A stretch of 64,000 nt of DNA from Ignavibacteria bacterium (GTDB lineage: Bacteria > Bacteroidota > Ignavibacteria > OLB7): assembly GCA_020635205.1 (NCBI GenBank), contig JACKAE010000005.1:248001-312000 (forward strand), read 5' to 3'. Shown piece by piece: positions 44,031 to 52,356 of the stretch (position 1 is its first letter; each line of letters opens with the position of its first letter). The position numbers and the translations under genes were made by a program. The notes beneath the pieces were generated by a model that was not told where the DNA came from, searched no databases, and worked only from the letters and a program-made list of their open reading frames with translations.

Positions 44031-44270
44031 TTACGGCATATAGCGAAACGGATAGGCTTCCGAGTGGTTGCCAATAGTAATGCGTAGGATATAAACGCCA
44101 GCTTCAAGCCCATCTTCCACAATCGATGGATCAAATTCTACCGAATGTGCTCCAGGTTGGCATTCCTGACGATAAATCTCTGCAATGATGTATTGTTGAG
44201 AGAGATCAAACAGCTCAATCAGACAGAGCTGGGGTTTCTCTTCAACGGAAAAAGGAATTGTATAGGTCAT
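44031..44270 (-). CDS. Stand-alone FlgD/T9SS-sorting-domain-like beta domain
   Basis: 79 residues with no signal peptide. The whole chain follows the pattern of the C-terminal sorting (FlgD Ig-like) domain: 'TIPFSVEEKPQLCLIELFDL', 'GAHSVEFDPSIVEDGLEAGV', 'YILRITIGNHSEAYPF'. Normally this domain terminates a large secreted protein. Here nothing is fused to it and the upstream sequence on the same strand is a promoter-like element. Either a free beta domain or a remnant of a lost gene. Confidence 0.6.
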   Translation of the reverse strand: MTYTIPFSVEEKPQLCLIELFDLSQQYIIAEIYRQECQPGAHSVEFDPSIVEDGLEAGVYILRITIGNHSEAYPFRYMP

Positions 44271-44303
44271 AGTTTTGGTGTTTTAAATCAGTATTACCTT
44301 GTG

Positions 44304-44330
44304 CAAAGATAGGGATACGGGAACTGCCAA
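44304..44330 (-). promoter_or_regulatory. Bacteroidota-type -7 element before the small beta-domain gene
   Basis: TATCTTTG on the minus strand with TTG 16 bases upstream. The spacing is shorter than usual. About 35 bases ahead of the ATG at 44270. Confidence 0.4.
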
Positions 44331-44378
44331 GTTTATCGAGACGTTCCCCTTGTCCTGAATAATTCATTGATAATTATA

Positions 44379-46694
44379 ATGTGTGATGTGAAACCATCTG
44401 TGCTGTCTCTTCACAGTGCAGTTCTGCTCCCCTGCTTGCTTCTTCTGGTAGTTGTCGGGAAAGGCTATGCGCAACAAGATTCTACTGGAAGTGAGCCGGA
44501 ACCACTCGGCTACATTGGTCTCTTCGGAGGAATTACTCTGAACTCCCATCTTGCCAGCATGGATCCTCTCAGCCTGACAGGTGGTCCTCCCGGAACAACA
44601 GAACATATCTTTACGAAAGGATCAGGAACTGGGTGGACTGGAGGACTTCTGGTTGAGTTCCCTCTCAGTACTATCTTTGGTGTTGGTGGGCGTTTGGCAA
44701 TGCAGCAGCGTGGGGGGGAGATGACTGGGGAGTATGAAAATCGTGTCGATGTCCTAACGCGAGGTGGGGTCGTTCGTCCAGCAACTGTTGAGGGAACTAT
44801 CACAAGTTCGCTCAACTATCTTTCCCTGACACCTCACTTCCGGGTAATGCCCGAATCACTCCCTCTCTACCTCTTTGCAGGCCCTTCCATTATGGTTCCG
44901 CTGACAACAACCTACGACTATACCGAAGAGATTACCTCTGAAGAGGGATTAGTTTTTCCGAATGTCAACGGTCCCAAGCGAACCCGTGTGACGCAGGGAG
45001 CTATACCAAAGCCAGATACGAAACTCGGGGCTACTGTCGGTATCGGTGTCGAGATTGCAGTCAGCGATCGATTGGCTCTTCTGCTGGATGCCCAGTATGC
45101 CCCGATGATCGGAGATATTACCGCAGCATACGGAAGTGATCGGGATTGGAAAGCCGACATTATTTCCTTTACTCTCGGGTTGAAAACAGGTTTCGGTCAA
45201 CGGAAGGTGGCACTTCCACCACCGCCACCACCGCCAGATACAACAGTTGTGGAAGAGGATAGCGTTACCTCAGTACAAGCCAAAGGGGTAACCGATGCCG
45301 GGCTTGTAGACACATTGGTGGCTGGCTCACAGCAGGTGCAGCAGACTGAAGTGCACGCTCTGCTCCCCTACATTTTCTTCGACCAAGACTCCGCTACTAT
45401 TCCAGATCGCTACGTCCGAATTGATCGGCGAGATGTGCGGACGTGGCAAGAGGAGAGAATCGAGCGGGGTTCCAGCATGAACGTCTACTACCAGATTCTC
45501 AACATTATCGGCTATCGAATGCGGAATGCTCGCAATGCCGACGTTACGATCACCGGATGCGTAGGACAGTTCGAGTCACCCGACAGCACCCTTGCGCTAC
45601 GCCGTGCCGAGGCCGCACGCGATTATTTGCGCGATGTCTGGAGAATTCGTGAAGATCGTATGAAAGTGGTTGCCCGCGGGTTGCCAGCAAACCCATCTCT
45701 CAGTGAAGTTGATACGCTTGAGGGGGACACGGAGAATCGTCGTGTTGAGTTCCACTCCTCGATGCTCTCGCTGATCGGCCCTGTCCGTCTTCCCGACACC
45801 CTTCTCCTCGCTCCAGCCGGAGTTATCCGTCTTCTCCCCCCCGCTGCCGATGTTCCTGACTCAATTGCACAGCTTGAGTCGTGGCAGGTGAACGTTACTG
45901 TTGGCGATTCAGTGATTCAGCGGGCTGCCGCCGGATTTGGTCCTCCACCTGAGAAGATCGACTTAGAATTGAAGTCTCGTCCTGACCTAAACCGTCGCGG
46001 CCCAATCGAGATTACCTCGGAGTTAATTATTCTCGATTCGCTCTACGTCCGCCGTCGGTCGTTGCCGAGTACTTCGGTCTGGTTTGTCGAAGAAGGAGGT
46101 TTTGAAGTAGATAGGAATATCGAGGGGGGCATGTATGTGGATCGATATAACCTGCTTCTCTACAGCTTCGACTCAGCAGGAATCTTTGATTTCTCGCAGC
46201 AGGCAGCAATTATTATGGATGAGCGAATCAACCCGGAATCTGATGTGACAATTACCGGCTACACCGACCGCATTGGACTTCCCTACTACAACAAGCGGCT
46301 CGCTAAAGGACGTGCCGAACGAGCTGCCCAGATTATGGGATTGGAAAACGCAAAGATTGTCGGTGTGGGTGAGCGGGATACGATCTACAATAATGATTTT
46401 CCTGAAGGACGATATTACTCTCGGACGGTAGTTGTGGAGATAAAAACACCGATCGTGAAGGAGGTCGAGAAGGTGGAGAAGAAATCGGATTCCACAGAGG
46501 TTGCTCCTAAAAAGGCCGAGGGGGGTGATGAAGAGACTGTGCCGTTTTCAGGAAGTGTAGAGGAAGAGGGAGCATCAAGCAAACCGGCAAATACGGAAAC
46601 TCCTGAAAAAGCCACCTCTACCACGCCCAACTCGCGCAGACGAGAATCTGAAGAGGTTCCTACCAGTGTTACCTTGCCAGCAGAAGATGATTAA
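44379..46694 (+). CDS. Outer-membrane protein with barrel and two OmpA-like domains
   Basis: 771 residues from ATG 44379. Signal peptide ending near 'GKGYAQQ', an N-terminal beta-barrel region (about 45-275), a proline linker ('LPPPPPPPDTT'), then two OmpA-like peptidoglycan-binding modules: one near 330-465 ('PYIFFDQDSATIP', 'RRAEAARDYL', 'NRRVEF') and one near 590-705 ('SDVTITGYTDRIGLPYYNKR', 'RAERAA'). The tail is a disordered Glu/Thr segment. It would link outer membrane and cell wall. Two OmpA domains in one chain, separated by about 120 residues, is uncommon. Confidence 0.82.
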   Translation: MCDVKPSVLSLHSAVLLPCLLLLVVVGKGYAQQDSTGSEPEPLGYIGLFGGITLNSHLASMDPLSLTGGPPGTTEHIFTKGSGTGWTGGLLVEFPLSTIFGVGGRLAMQQRGGEMTGEYENRVDVLTRGGVVRPATVEGTITSSLNYLSLTPHFRVMPESLPLYLFAGPSIMVPLTTTYDYTEEITSEEGLVFPNVNGPKRTRVTQGAIPKPDTKLGATVGIGVEIAVSDRLALLLDAQYAPMIGDITAAYGSDRDWKADIISFTLGLKTGFGQRKVALPPPPPPPDTTVVEEDSVTSVQAKGVTDAGLVDTLVAGSQQVQQTEVHALLPYIFFDQDSATIPDRYVRIDRRDVRTWQEERIERGSSMNVYYQILNIIGYRMRNARNADVTITGCVGQFESPDSTLALRRAEAARDYLRDVWRIREDRMKVVARGLPANPSLSEVDTLEGDTENRRVEFHSSMLSLIGPVRLPDTLLLAPAGVIRLLPPAADVPDSIAQLESWQVNVTVGDSVIQRAAAGFGPPPEKIDLELKSRPDLNRRGPIEITSELIILDSLYVRRRSLPSTSVWFVEEGGFEVDRNIEGGMYVDRYNLLLYSFDSAGIFDFSQQAAIIMDERINPESDVTITGYTDRIGLPYYNKRLAKGRAERAAQIMGLENAKIVGVGERDTIYNNDFPEGRYYSRTVVVEIKTPIVKEVEKVEKKSDSTEVAPKKAEGGDEETVPFSGSVEEEGASSKPANTETPEKATSTTPNSRRRESEEVPTSVTLPAEDD

Positions 46695-46748
46695 GGGGGA
46701 GATGTAACGTTCAAAGTGAAAATTCGAGAGTAAATAGCCCTCTCTCCG

Positions 46749-46797
46749 ATCCTTTTTTTAAATTTTGTCCGCCGTGGCGGATTCATTTTGAATTCTC
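46749..46797 (-). repeat. Inverted ATTCAAA-type repeat with GC hairpin before tilS
   Basis: TTTTTAAATTTTG, then TCCGCC/GGCGGA (46768-46781), then TTCATTTTGAATTC. The open frame upstream of tilS (from 46788) reads through it, which is why the later ATG is preferred. Confidence 0.6.
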
Positions 46798-46838
46798 TCC
46801 CCCTGTTCTCTCCACGTTCCGTAAATTTCTCACCTTAT

Positions 46839-48257
46839 ATGGTTAGAAAATCAGAAACGATCGATCCATTTGTAGAATCGGTTCGTCGCTTTATGCGCTT
46901 ACATGAAATGTCTCACGGAGGTGAGTCAATTCTGGTTGCGGTGAGCGGGGGAATCGACTCTGTGGTGATGCTTGATGTTATCGCCCGCCTCTCTGTGCCC
47001 CTGCGGTTTTCATTCGGAGTTGCTCACTTCGATCATGGATTGCGTGAGTCTTCCACTGTTGATGCAGACTTTGTCCGCGAACTTGCTACACGCTATCGCG
47101 TGAAGGCGTTTGTGGCTTCCGGAGACGTTCGGCGCATTGCCGATGAAGAAGGGCGCTCTGTTGAGGAGACTGCTCGCCGTGAACGCTATGCCTTCTTAGA
47201 ACGGATTGCTCGTCGCCATCGCTACGATACCGTGATGACAGGGCATACCGCCGACGATAATGCAGAGACTCTCATGATGAATCTCTTGCGTGGAAGTGGC
47301 GTAACCGGCCTCGCTGGTATTCCACCAACCCGTCGACTTGCTGGAGGGGGAACGGTGATTGTTGCTCGTCCACTATTGGGGCAGAGTAGGCATCAGATTG
47401 AGGAGTATGCAAGTGCAAGCGAGTTGAAGTGGCGTGAAGATGAATCAAATCAGTCGGGAGAATTTACCCGAAACCGGGTTCGGCACGAGTTAATGGCGCT
47501 TCTCCGGACGTTCAACCCGAATGTTGTGGAGACGCTGAATACGACAGCCGGACTGATGCGTGATTTCGACCGCTATCTTTCAAGTGCGGTAGAGGCTGCC
47601 TTGCGGGGAACAACGGTTGAGGAACCTGTTCACGGAGAACGGATATTGCTCGACGTTCGGCAACTGCGCCACTTGCAGCCAGCGCTTCGGGGTGAGGTTG
47701 TGCAGCGGGCAATGTGTGAAACATTCGATATTCCACCAATCTCTCACGTAGCTGTGGAGCGTGGGCTTAACCTAATCTGGAAGGAGACCGGAGCGCGAGC
47801 CAGTCTCGGCGGACGGTTCGAAGCACTGCGTGACCGCGATACGATTGTGCTGCTGAAAAATCCTCCGGTGGTTCGGGATGTTGATCGGCTGTTTGATATA
47901 GGTGATTCGGTAGAGATTGCCGGTCTAACACTGAAGACATCATTCTTCGATAATGGCAAACCGAAGTTTGTCTCGAACGGCAAGGTGGAATATGTCGATG
48001 CGGATCGATTGCCCGAGAAATTGACGATCCGCTCGTGGCGTGAGGGAGACCGATTCCATCCGCTCGGCATGAAAGGGGAAAAGAAGTTGAGTGATTTTCT
48101 GATCGACCAGAAAATCCCACTCGACAGGAAGCGGCAAGTGATGGTAATCACCGATGGAGATAAAATTATCTGGGTCTGTGGTATGCGAATCGACGAACGG
48201 TTCAAGGTAAACCCGAAGACACAACGAATTCTGAAGATGGAATTGCAGACAATATGA
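46839..48257 (+). CDS. tilS: tRNA(Ile)-lysidine synthase
   Basis: 472 residues from ATG 46839. PP-loop S36-G-G-I-D40-S, 'HFDHGLRESS', 'TGHTADDNAETLMMNLLRG', and the full C-terminal TilS domain ('IRSWREGDRFHPLGM', 'KIPLDRKRQVMVI'). It converts C34 of tRNA-Ile(CAU) to lysidine so that AUA is read as Ile. The ATGA overlap with hpt and the following ftsH reproduce the well-known tilS-hpt-ftsH order. Confidence 0.95.
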   Translation: MVRKSETIDPFVESVRRFMRLHEMSHGGESILVAVSGGIDSVVMLDVIARLSVPLRFSFGVAHFDHGLRESSTVDADFVRELATRYRVKAFVASGDVRRIADEEGRSVEETARRERYAFLERIARRHRYDTVMTGHTADDNAETLMMNLLRGSGVTGLAGIPPTRRLAGGGTVIVARPLLGQSRHQIEEYASASELKWREDESNQSGEFTRNRVRHELMALLRTFNPNVVETLNTTAGLMRDFDRYLSSAVEAALRGTTVEEPVHGERILLDVRQLRHLQPALRGEVVQRAMCETFDIPPISHVAVERGLNLIWKETGARASLGGRFEALRDRDTIVLLKNPPVVRDVDRLFDIGDSVEIAGLTLKTSFFDNGKPKFVSNGKVEYVDADRLPEKLTIRSWREGDRFHPLGMKGEKKLSDFLIDQKIPLDRKRQVMVITDGDKIIWVCGMRIDERFKVNPKTQRILKMELQTI

Positions 48258-48823
48258 GTCGATTCTATTCTCCAGAGGATATCCTCCTGAAAGGGAAACG
48301 ATTTGTCCTCTCCTTTTCGTTGTCGGAAATAGAGAACGCCGTTGATCGTATTGCGTCTCGATTAGATCGGGACTTTGAACCAGAAGAAGGAGAGGCTTCG
48401 CCACTCTTGGTTTGCGTTTTGAAAGGAGCCACTCCCTTCTTTTCTGATCTGATTCGCCGCCTTTGCCAACCGGTACAGCTCGACTTTGTTCGGGCTTCAA
48501 GTTATGGCGGGGAGATGGTCTCATCCGGCTCACTTACTTTTACGGCAGAGCCGGGCACTGAAATCCGGGGGCGGAACGTCATCGTCGTCGAAGATATTAT
48601 CGATACCGGCAGAACTGCCTCGGCTCTTCGCCGGTATTTTCATCAAAAAGGGGCTGCATCGGTAACCGTTGCTGCCCTTCTCTACAAACCAGAAGCGGGA
48701 GACTTGAGTGAGAAGCCAGATTATGTCGGCTTCGAAATTCCAGACCGCTTTGTTGTTGGCTACGGACTTGACTATGCTGAGGAGGGGAGGAATTTGGCGG
48801 GAATCTATGTCTTGGATGAATAG
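48254..48823 (+). CDS. hpt: Hypoxanthine phosphoribosyltransferase
   Basis: 189 residues, usual size. PRPP-binding signature 'VIVVEDIIDTGRTASAL' near 108-124, N-terminal 'LVCVLKGATPFFSDLIR' and C-terminal 'DRFVVGYGLDYAEEGRNL'. It salvages hypoxanthine (and guanine) to nucleotides. Overlaps tilS by four bases. A heptad repeat starts at its stop codon. Confidence 0.95.
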   Translation: MSRFYSPEDILLKGKRFVLSFSLSEIENAVDRIASRLDRDFEPEEGEASPLLVCVLKGATPFFSDLIRRLCQPVQLDFVRASSYGGEMVSSGSLTFTAEPGTEIRGRNVIVVEDIIDTGRTASALRRYFHQKGAASVTVAALLYKPEAGDLSEKPDYVGFEIPDRFVVGYGLDYAEEGRNLAGIYVLDE

Positions 48824-48873
48824 CTGAGTTTGTAGAGTAGAGTTAAGGGGTGGTAGAGTTCATAGAGTGGGAA
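48824..48873 (+). repeat. RRGAGTY-type repeat after hpt
   Basis: CTGAGTTTGTAGAGTAGAG and GGTAGAGTTCATAGAGTGGG follow the TAG directly. Downstream, GGAGATT/AATCTCC (48901-48917) forms a short palindrome in the ftsH leader. Confidence 0.7.
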
Positions 48874-48971
48874 CTGTTTCATGCAGTGCGAAGGGGAGAG
48901 GGAGATTATCAATCTCCTTAAATCCACGATCAAAAGTAAAGTGATACTAACATACATTACGATCAAGTTTC

Positions 48972-50978
48972 ATGAGTAACGAAATCAATCCGGGGGGGCC
49001 TGATCGTCGTCCCGGGAAGCGATCCGGTGATGAGGAACCGGGTGTTAGCCGTATGATGCGAACAGTGGTGGCCTGGCTGGTAATTATCGCAGGTTTTCTG
49101 CTGATCCTGATGCTCGTTGGCCAACGTTCTTCCCAGACTGTGCAGGTCAGCTACGACGAATTCCAACGTCTGCTAAATGCCGAAGTCATCAAGGATGCAA
49201 AACTTATTAAGTCCCAAGATAACAGTTGGGAGTTCCAAGGGAAACTGACGGAAGCCATGGATGTAAAGGTTGCCGGAAGAGGGGGGGAGACGCAGAAGAC
49301 AGAATATATCTTCACTGAACTTGCTCCTGTTTCAGACGAGACGTTGGCGGCTTGGGATCCGAAGATTAAGGGAGAAGTGATAATTGACGAGGGGGACGGT
49401 TTTATGTGGGGCTTCCTTCTCACATTCTTTCCTTGGCTAATTCTGATTGCGGTGATGATCTTCTTCTTCCGCCGAATGCAGGGGGGGGCTACTCGGGGCA
49501 TCTTTAGTTTCGGTAAATCCCGTGCAAAAACCTTGAGCGAAACCTCGCCCCGCATTACGTTCGCTGATGTGGCCGGAGCCGAAGAGGCGAAGGAAGAGTT
49601 GCAAGAGGTTGTAGAGTTCCTCCGCGATCCAGGACGCTTCCAGCGGTTGGGGGCAAAGATTCCACGTGGTGTGCTGTTGCTCGGTAGGCCCGGTACAGGC
49701 AAAACCCTTCTGGCCAGAGCTGTAGCAGGAGAGGCTGGCGTCCAGTTTATGTCAATTTCGGGTGCAGACTTTGTGGAGATGTTCGTTGGTGTTGGGGCAA
49801 GTCGTGTGCGAGACCTCTTTGAGCAGGCAAAGAAAGTTGCCCCAGCAATTGTCTTTATCGACGAGATTGATGCCGTCGGTCGGCAACGAGGAGCCGGACT
49901 TGGAGGGGGACACGACGAGCGGGAGCAGACGCTGAACGCGCTTCTTGTGGAGATGGATGGCTTCGAGCCGAACACGGGCGTTATTATTATCGCCGCAACC
50001 AACCGTCCGGACGTACTTGATCCAGCACTTCTCAGGCCGGGACGCTTCGACCGTCAGGTGATTGTGGATCTTCCCGATCGCCGTGGTCGCGAGGGTATCT
50101 TGAAAGTTCACACACGCAAACTTCCGCTGGCCGAGAATGTTGATCTGGAATCCTTAGCGAAGGCAACGCCTGGCTTCAGCGGAGCAGACATTGCCAACCT
50201 CTGCAACGAGGCGGCTATCTTCGCTGCACGTCGCAACGGTGAGCGGGTGACGATGTACGACTTCGAAATGGCGAAAGACAAACTGATGTTAGGGCTTGAA
50301 CGCCGTACAATGGTAATGAGCGAAGAAGAAAAGAAGATGACTGCCTACCACGAGTGTGGGCACGTTATTGTCGGGAAGTTTGTCCCACACAGCGATCCTC
50401 TCCACAAGGTGACAATTATTCCGCGTGGTCGTGCTCTCGGGGTTACGCACTTCTTGCCACAGGATGATAAGCACTCACGTTCCAGAGAGTGGTTCGAGGC
50501 AAAAATTGCGATGGCTCTCGGTGGACGTGCAGCGGAACTTCTTGTCTTTGGGAACTATACAAGTGGCGCGCAGGGAGATATTAAGATGGTAACGCAGATG
50601 GCGCGCCAGATGGTTTGCGAACTCGGAATGTCCGAGAAGCTCGGTCCGGTAAACTACTCGTCGGGAGATGGGGAAGTATTTCTCGGACGTGATTTTGCCG
50701 TTCACAAAGATATTAGTGAGGCAACGGCTGAAATTATCGACAAAGAAGTGAGGCAGATTATTGATGAGGGAATGGAACTTGCTCAGGAAGTTCTGAAACA
50801 ACACGAAGAGTTGCTCCACACGATGTCGGCATTGCTGATAGAGCGAGAGACGCTCGACGCTGAAGAGATTGAGATGGTGATTAAGGGGGAGGAACTGCCG
50901 CCAATGGAAGTGAAGCAGATGTTGCACGCACGCCTTGCTTCCGGTGAGAGTGTTTCGGTTGAATCGAAGAGTTCATAG
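48972..50978 (+). CDS. ftsH: ATP-dependent zinc metalloprotease FtsH
   Basis: 668 residues. Two membrane helices (about 30-52 and 140-163) around the periplasmic domain, AAA+ module with Walker A G238-R-P-G-T-G-K244-T, Walker B 'IVFIDEIDAVG' and SRH 'ATNRPDVLDPALLRPGRFDR'. The protease zinc site is H460-E-C-G-H464. Two details depart from the consensus: Arg in place of the first Pro of GPPGTGKT, and Cys in place of Ala in HEAGH. It degrades membrane and regulatory proteins. The final 'SKSS' and TAG come from the repeat that follows. Confidence 0.95.
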   Translation: MSNEINPGGPDRRPGKRSGDEEPGVSRMMRTVVAWLVIIAGFLLILMLVGQRSSQTVQVSYDEFQRLLNAEVIKDAKLIKSQDNSWEFQGKLTEAMDVKVAGRGGETQKTEYIFTELAPVSDETLAAWDPKIKGEVIIDEGDGFMWGFLLTFFPWLILIAVMIFFFRRMQGGATRGIFSFGKSRAKTLSETSPRITFADVAGAEEAKEELQEVVEFLRDPGRFQRLGAKIPRGVLLLGRPGTGKTLLARAVAGEAGVQFMSISGADFVEMFVGVGASRVRDLFEQAKKVAPAIVFIDEIDAVGRQRGAGLGGGHDEREQTLNALLVEMDGFEPNTGVIIIAATNRPDVLDPALLRPGRFDRQVIVDLPDRRGREGILKVHTRKLPLAENVDLESLAKATPGFSGADIANLCNEAAIFAARRNGERVTMYDFEMAKDKLMLGLERRTMVMSEEEKKMTAYHECGHVIVGKFVPHSDPLHKVTIIPRGRALGVTHFLPQDDKHSRSREWFEAKIAMALGGRAAELLVFGNYTSGAQGDIKMVTQMARQMVCELGMSEKLGPVNYSSGDGEVFLGRDFAVHKDISEATAEIIDKEVRQIIDEGMELAQEVLKQHEELLHTMSALLIERETLDAEEIEMVIKGEELPPMEVKQMLHARLASGESVSVESKSS

Positions 50979-51241
50979 AGTTGAGAGTGTATAGAGAGAA
51001 GAGTGTATGAGTTGGTGAGTGTCTGAGAACTGATGTCTCACTGTCAACGCTCTGTTCCTCTCTCCTGAAAGGAGAACTGAAAAGTGGCCGGGTGGCGTAA
51101 GCCCCCGGATGCCAGCAGCATAGAGAAGAGTTCGTAACGAGTTCATAGAGTTGGGAGAGAAGAGTTCATAGAGTTGGTGAGTGTCTGAGATTTATTGCTG
51201 ATATCTGAGAACTGATGTCTCAACGCTCACTGCTCAACGCT
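50968..51241 (+). repeat. Composite repeat block after ftsH
   Basis: Two heptad blocks (50968-51028 and 51128-51180), each with GTTCATAGAGTT, are both followed by GAGTTGGTGAGTGTCTGAGA and an ACTGATGTCTCA-type end with CAACGCTC. The GAAA-loop hairpin element sits between them (51058-51112). The second copy carries a 20-base internal duplication. The block seems to have grown by segmental duplication. No gene in 50979-51330. Confidence 0.75.
51058..51112 (+). repeat. GAAA-type hairpin element, third copy
   Basis: Leader TCTCCTGAAAGGAGAAC then GCCGGGTGGCGTAAGCC closed by CCCGG. Compared with 5275-5356 the loop is GTAA rather than GAAA; both are GNRA loops, a change that preserves the fold. Confidence 0.7.
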
Positions 51242-51272
51242 CCATATTATGATTCTGTAATTCCGTACTTTG

Positions 51273-51315
51273 CGCCCACCTTCGAGAGAGACATATCCGA
51301 AGGTGGGCGTTCTCA
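51273..51315 (+). terminator. Hairpin shortly before the dolichol-kinase-like gene
   Basis: CGCCCACCTTCG/CGAAGGTGGGCG, 12-bp perfect stem with a 13-base loop, then TTCTCATTTT. A TACTTTGCG promoter-like word overlaps its left edge. It ends about 20 bases before ATG 51331, a position that would suit attenuation as well as termination. Confidence 0.6.
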
Positions 51316-51330
51316 TTTTGCGGAGACTGA

Positions 51331-52029
51331 ATGGCAGTTGTTAAGGGACAAGCGAGGAGAGAAACAGAAGTTCGGCAGAGACCGAATCAGATTTCAATGC
51401 GGAACGAAGTAAAGCGTAAACTGATTCACCTCAGTTCGCTCGGTATTCCGCTTCTCTATTGGCTCCTCCCAAAGTTGACTTTCCTCTGGTTGCTATTGCC
51501 CGCAACTGGGATTGCGATTGTTATCGAAGTTCTCCGTCGATTCTTCCCAAATTTTGATGTCTGGTTTCGCCAAGTTTTTGGATCCTTGCTTCGCCCTCAC
51601 GAATCGGGTTCCCGTCCAGAAATCAACGGGGCCACCTTCGTTCTCATTTCAGCCTGCCTCTGTGTGCTTCTCTTTCCAAAAATTATCGGAATTACTTCCT
51701 TTACGGTACTTATTGTTAGCGATACGGCTTCAGCCCTCTATGGTAGAAGGTTCGGTAAGCGGAAATTCTTGCGGAAAAGTGTGGAAGGTTCTTCTGCTTT
51801 TTTTGTGACGGCAATGATGGTTGTTGTGTTCTTTGCGTTTCTTACGGGCGCTACGTGGGAGTTCCTCCTAATTGGAGTGGTTGCCTCAATTGTTGGGATG
51901 GTGGTGGAGGCTTTAAGTGAAGGGGGGAGTTCAATCGACGACAATCTTACAATTCCTACAACATTCGGTGGAGTTCTCTGGCTTGGCTTAGTTTTGATAG
52001 ATCGATCCGATCTTCTTAAACTGTTGTAG
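51331..52029 (+). CDS. Dolichol kinase / phosphatidate cytidylyltransferase-like membrane protein
   Basis: 232 residues, about six membrane helices. The SEC59/VTE5-type pattern is present: 'VKRKLIHLSSLGIPLLYWL', 'INGATFVLISACLCVLLF', 'VSDTASALYGRRFGKRKF' and 'KSVEGSSAFF'. Members phosphorylate polyprenols or phytol using CTP; CDP-diglyceride synthases are related. ATG 51397 ('MRNEVKRK') may be the real start, since the 22 residues before it are hydrophilic and unlike the family. In many bacteria ftsH is followed by a cdsA-type gene. Confidence 0.75.
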   Translation: MAVVKGQARRETEVRQRPNQISMRNEVKRKLIHLSSLGIPLLYWLLPKLTFLWLLLPATGIAIVIEVLRRFFPNFDVWFRQVFGSLLRPHESGSRPEINGATFVLISACLCVLLFPKIIGITSFTVLIVSDTASALYGRRFGKRKFLRKSVEGSSAFFVTAMMVVVFFAFLTGATWEFLLIGVVASIVGMVVEALSEGGSSIDDNLTIPTTFGGVLWLGLVLIDRSDLLKLL

Positions 52030-52356
52030 CAAGCGTTACAGGTGTTGTCGTCCCCACGAAATTCAAGACTTGTGACAGAAGTACCGCTCTATTCTCAGCA
52101 AATTGCAGTTCTGTTAAGAATCAGATAGATTGTCGCTGTTGATAATCTAACATCGTATTAACAAGTTGCGACAATGCCTTGCTAACTTCATTCCCCTTTA
52201 CTCCGTTGCGTCCAAGATTGTGTGTGTGATCGTGGCTTACGTAACTCTCCACGTTTTGGCATACCAATTGCGGTCAAGCGAGCTTCTAATGTGAGTATAT
52301 ACTGAGAAACCATACAACGAGTACATTTAGGTTCATTAATTATCAAGAGGTCTGTT
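52030..52356. other. Leader region of the TSP3-OmpA gene
   Basis: About 330 bases without gene or recognised repeat. It should contain the promoter of the next gene. TACATTTA near 52321 is one mismatch from TAnnTTTG but lacks a good -33 partner. Confidence 0.4.

Noticed and set aside
49151..50002. 283-codon open frame on the minus strand
   Set aside because: It lies fully inside ftsH, whose translation is convincing; composition is that of an antisense shadow.
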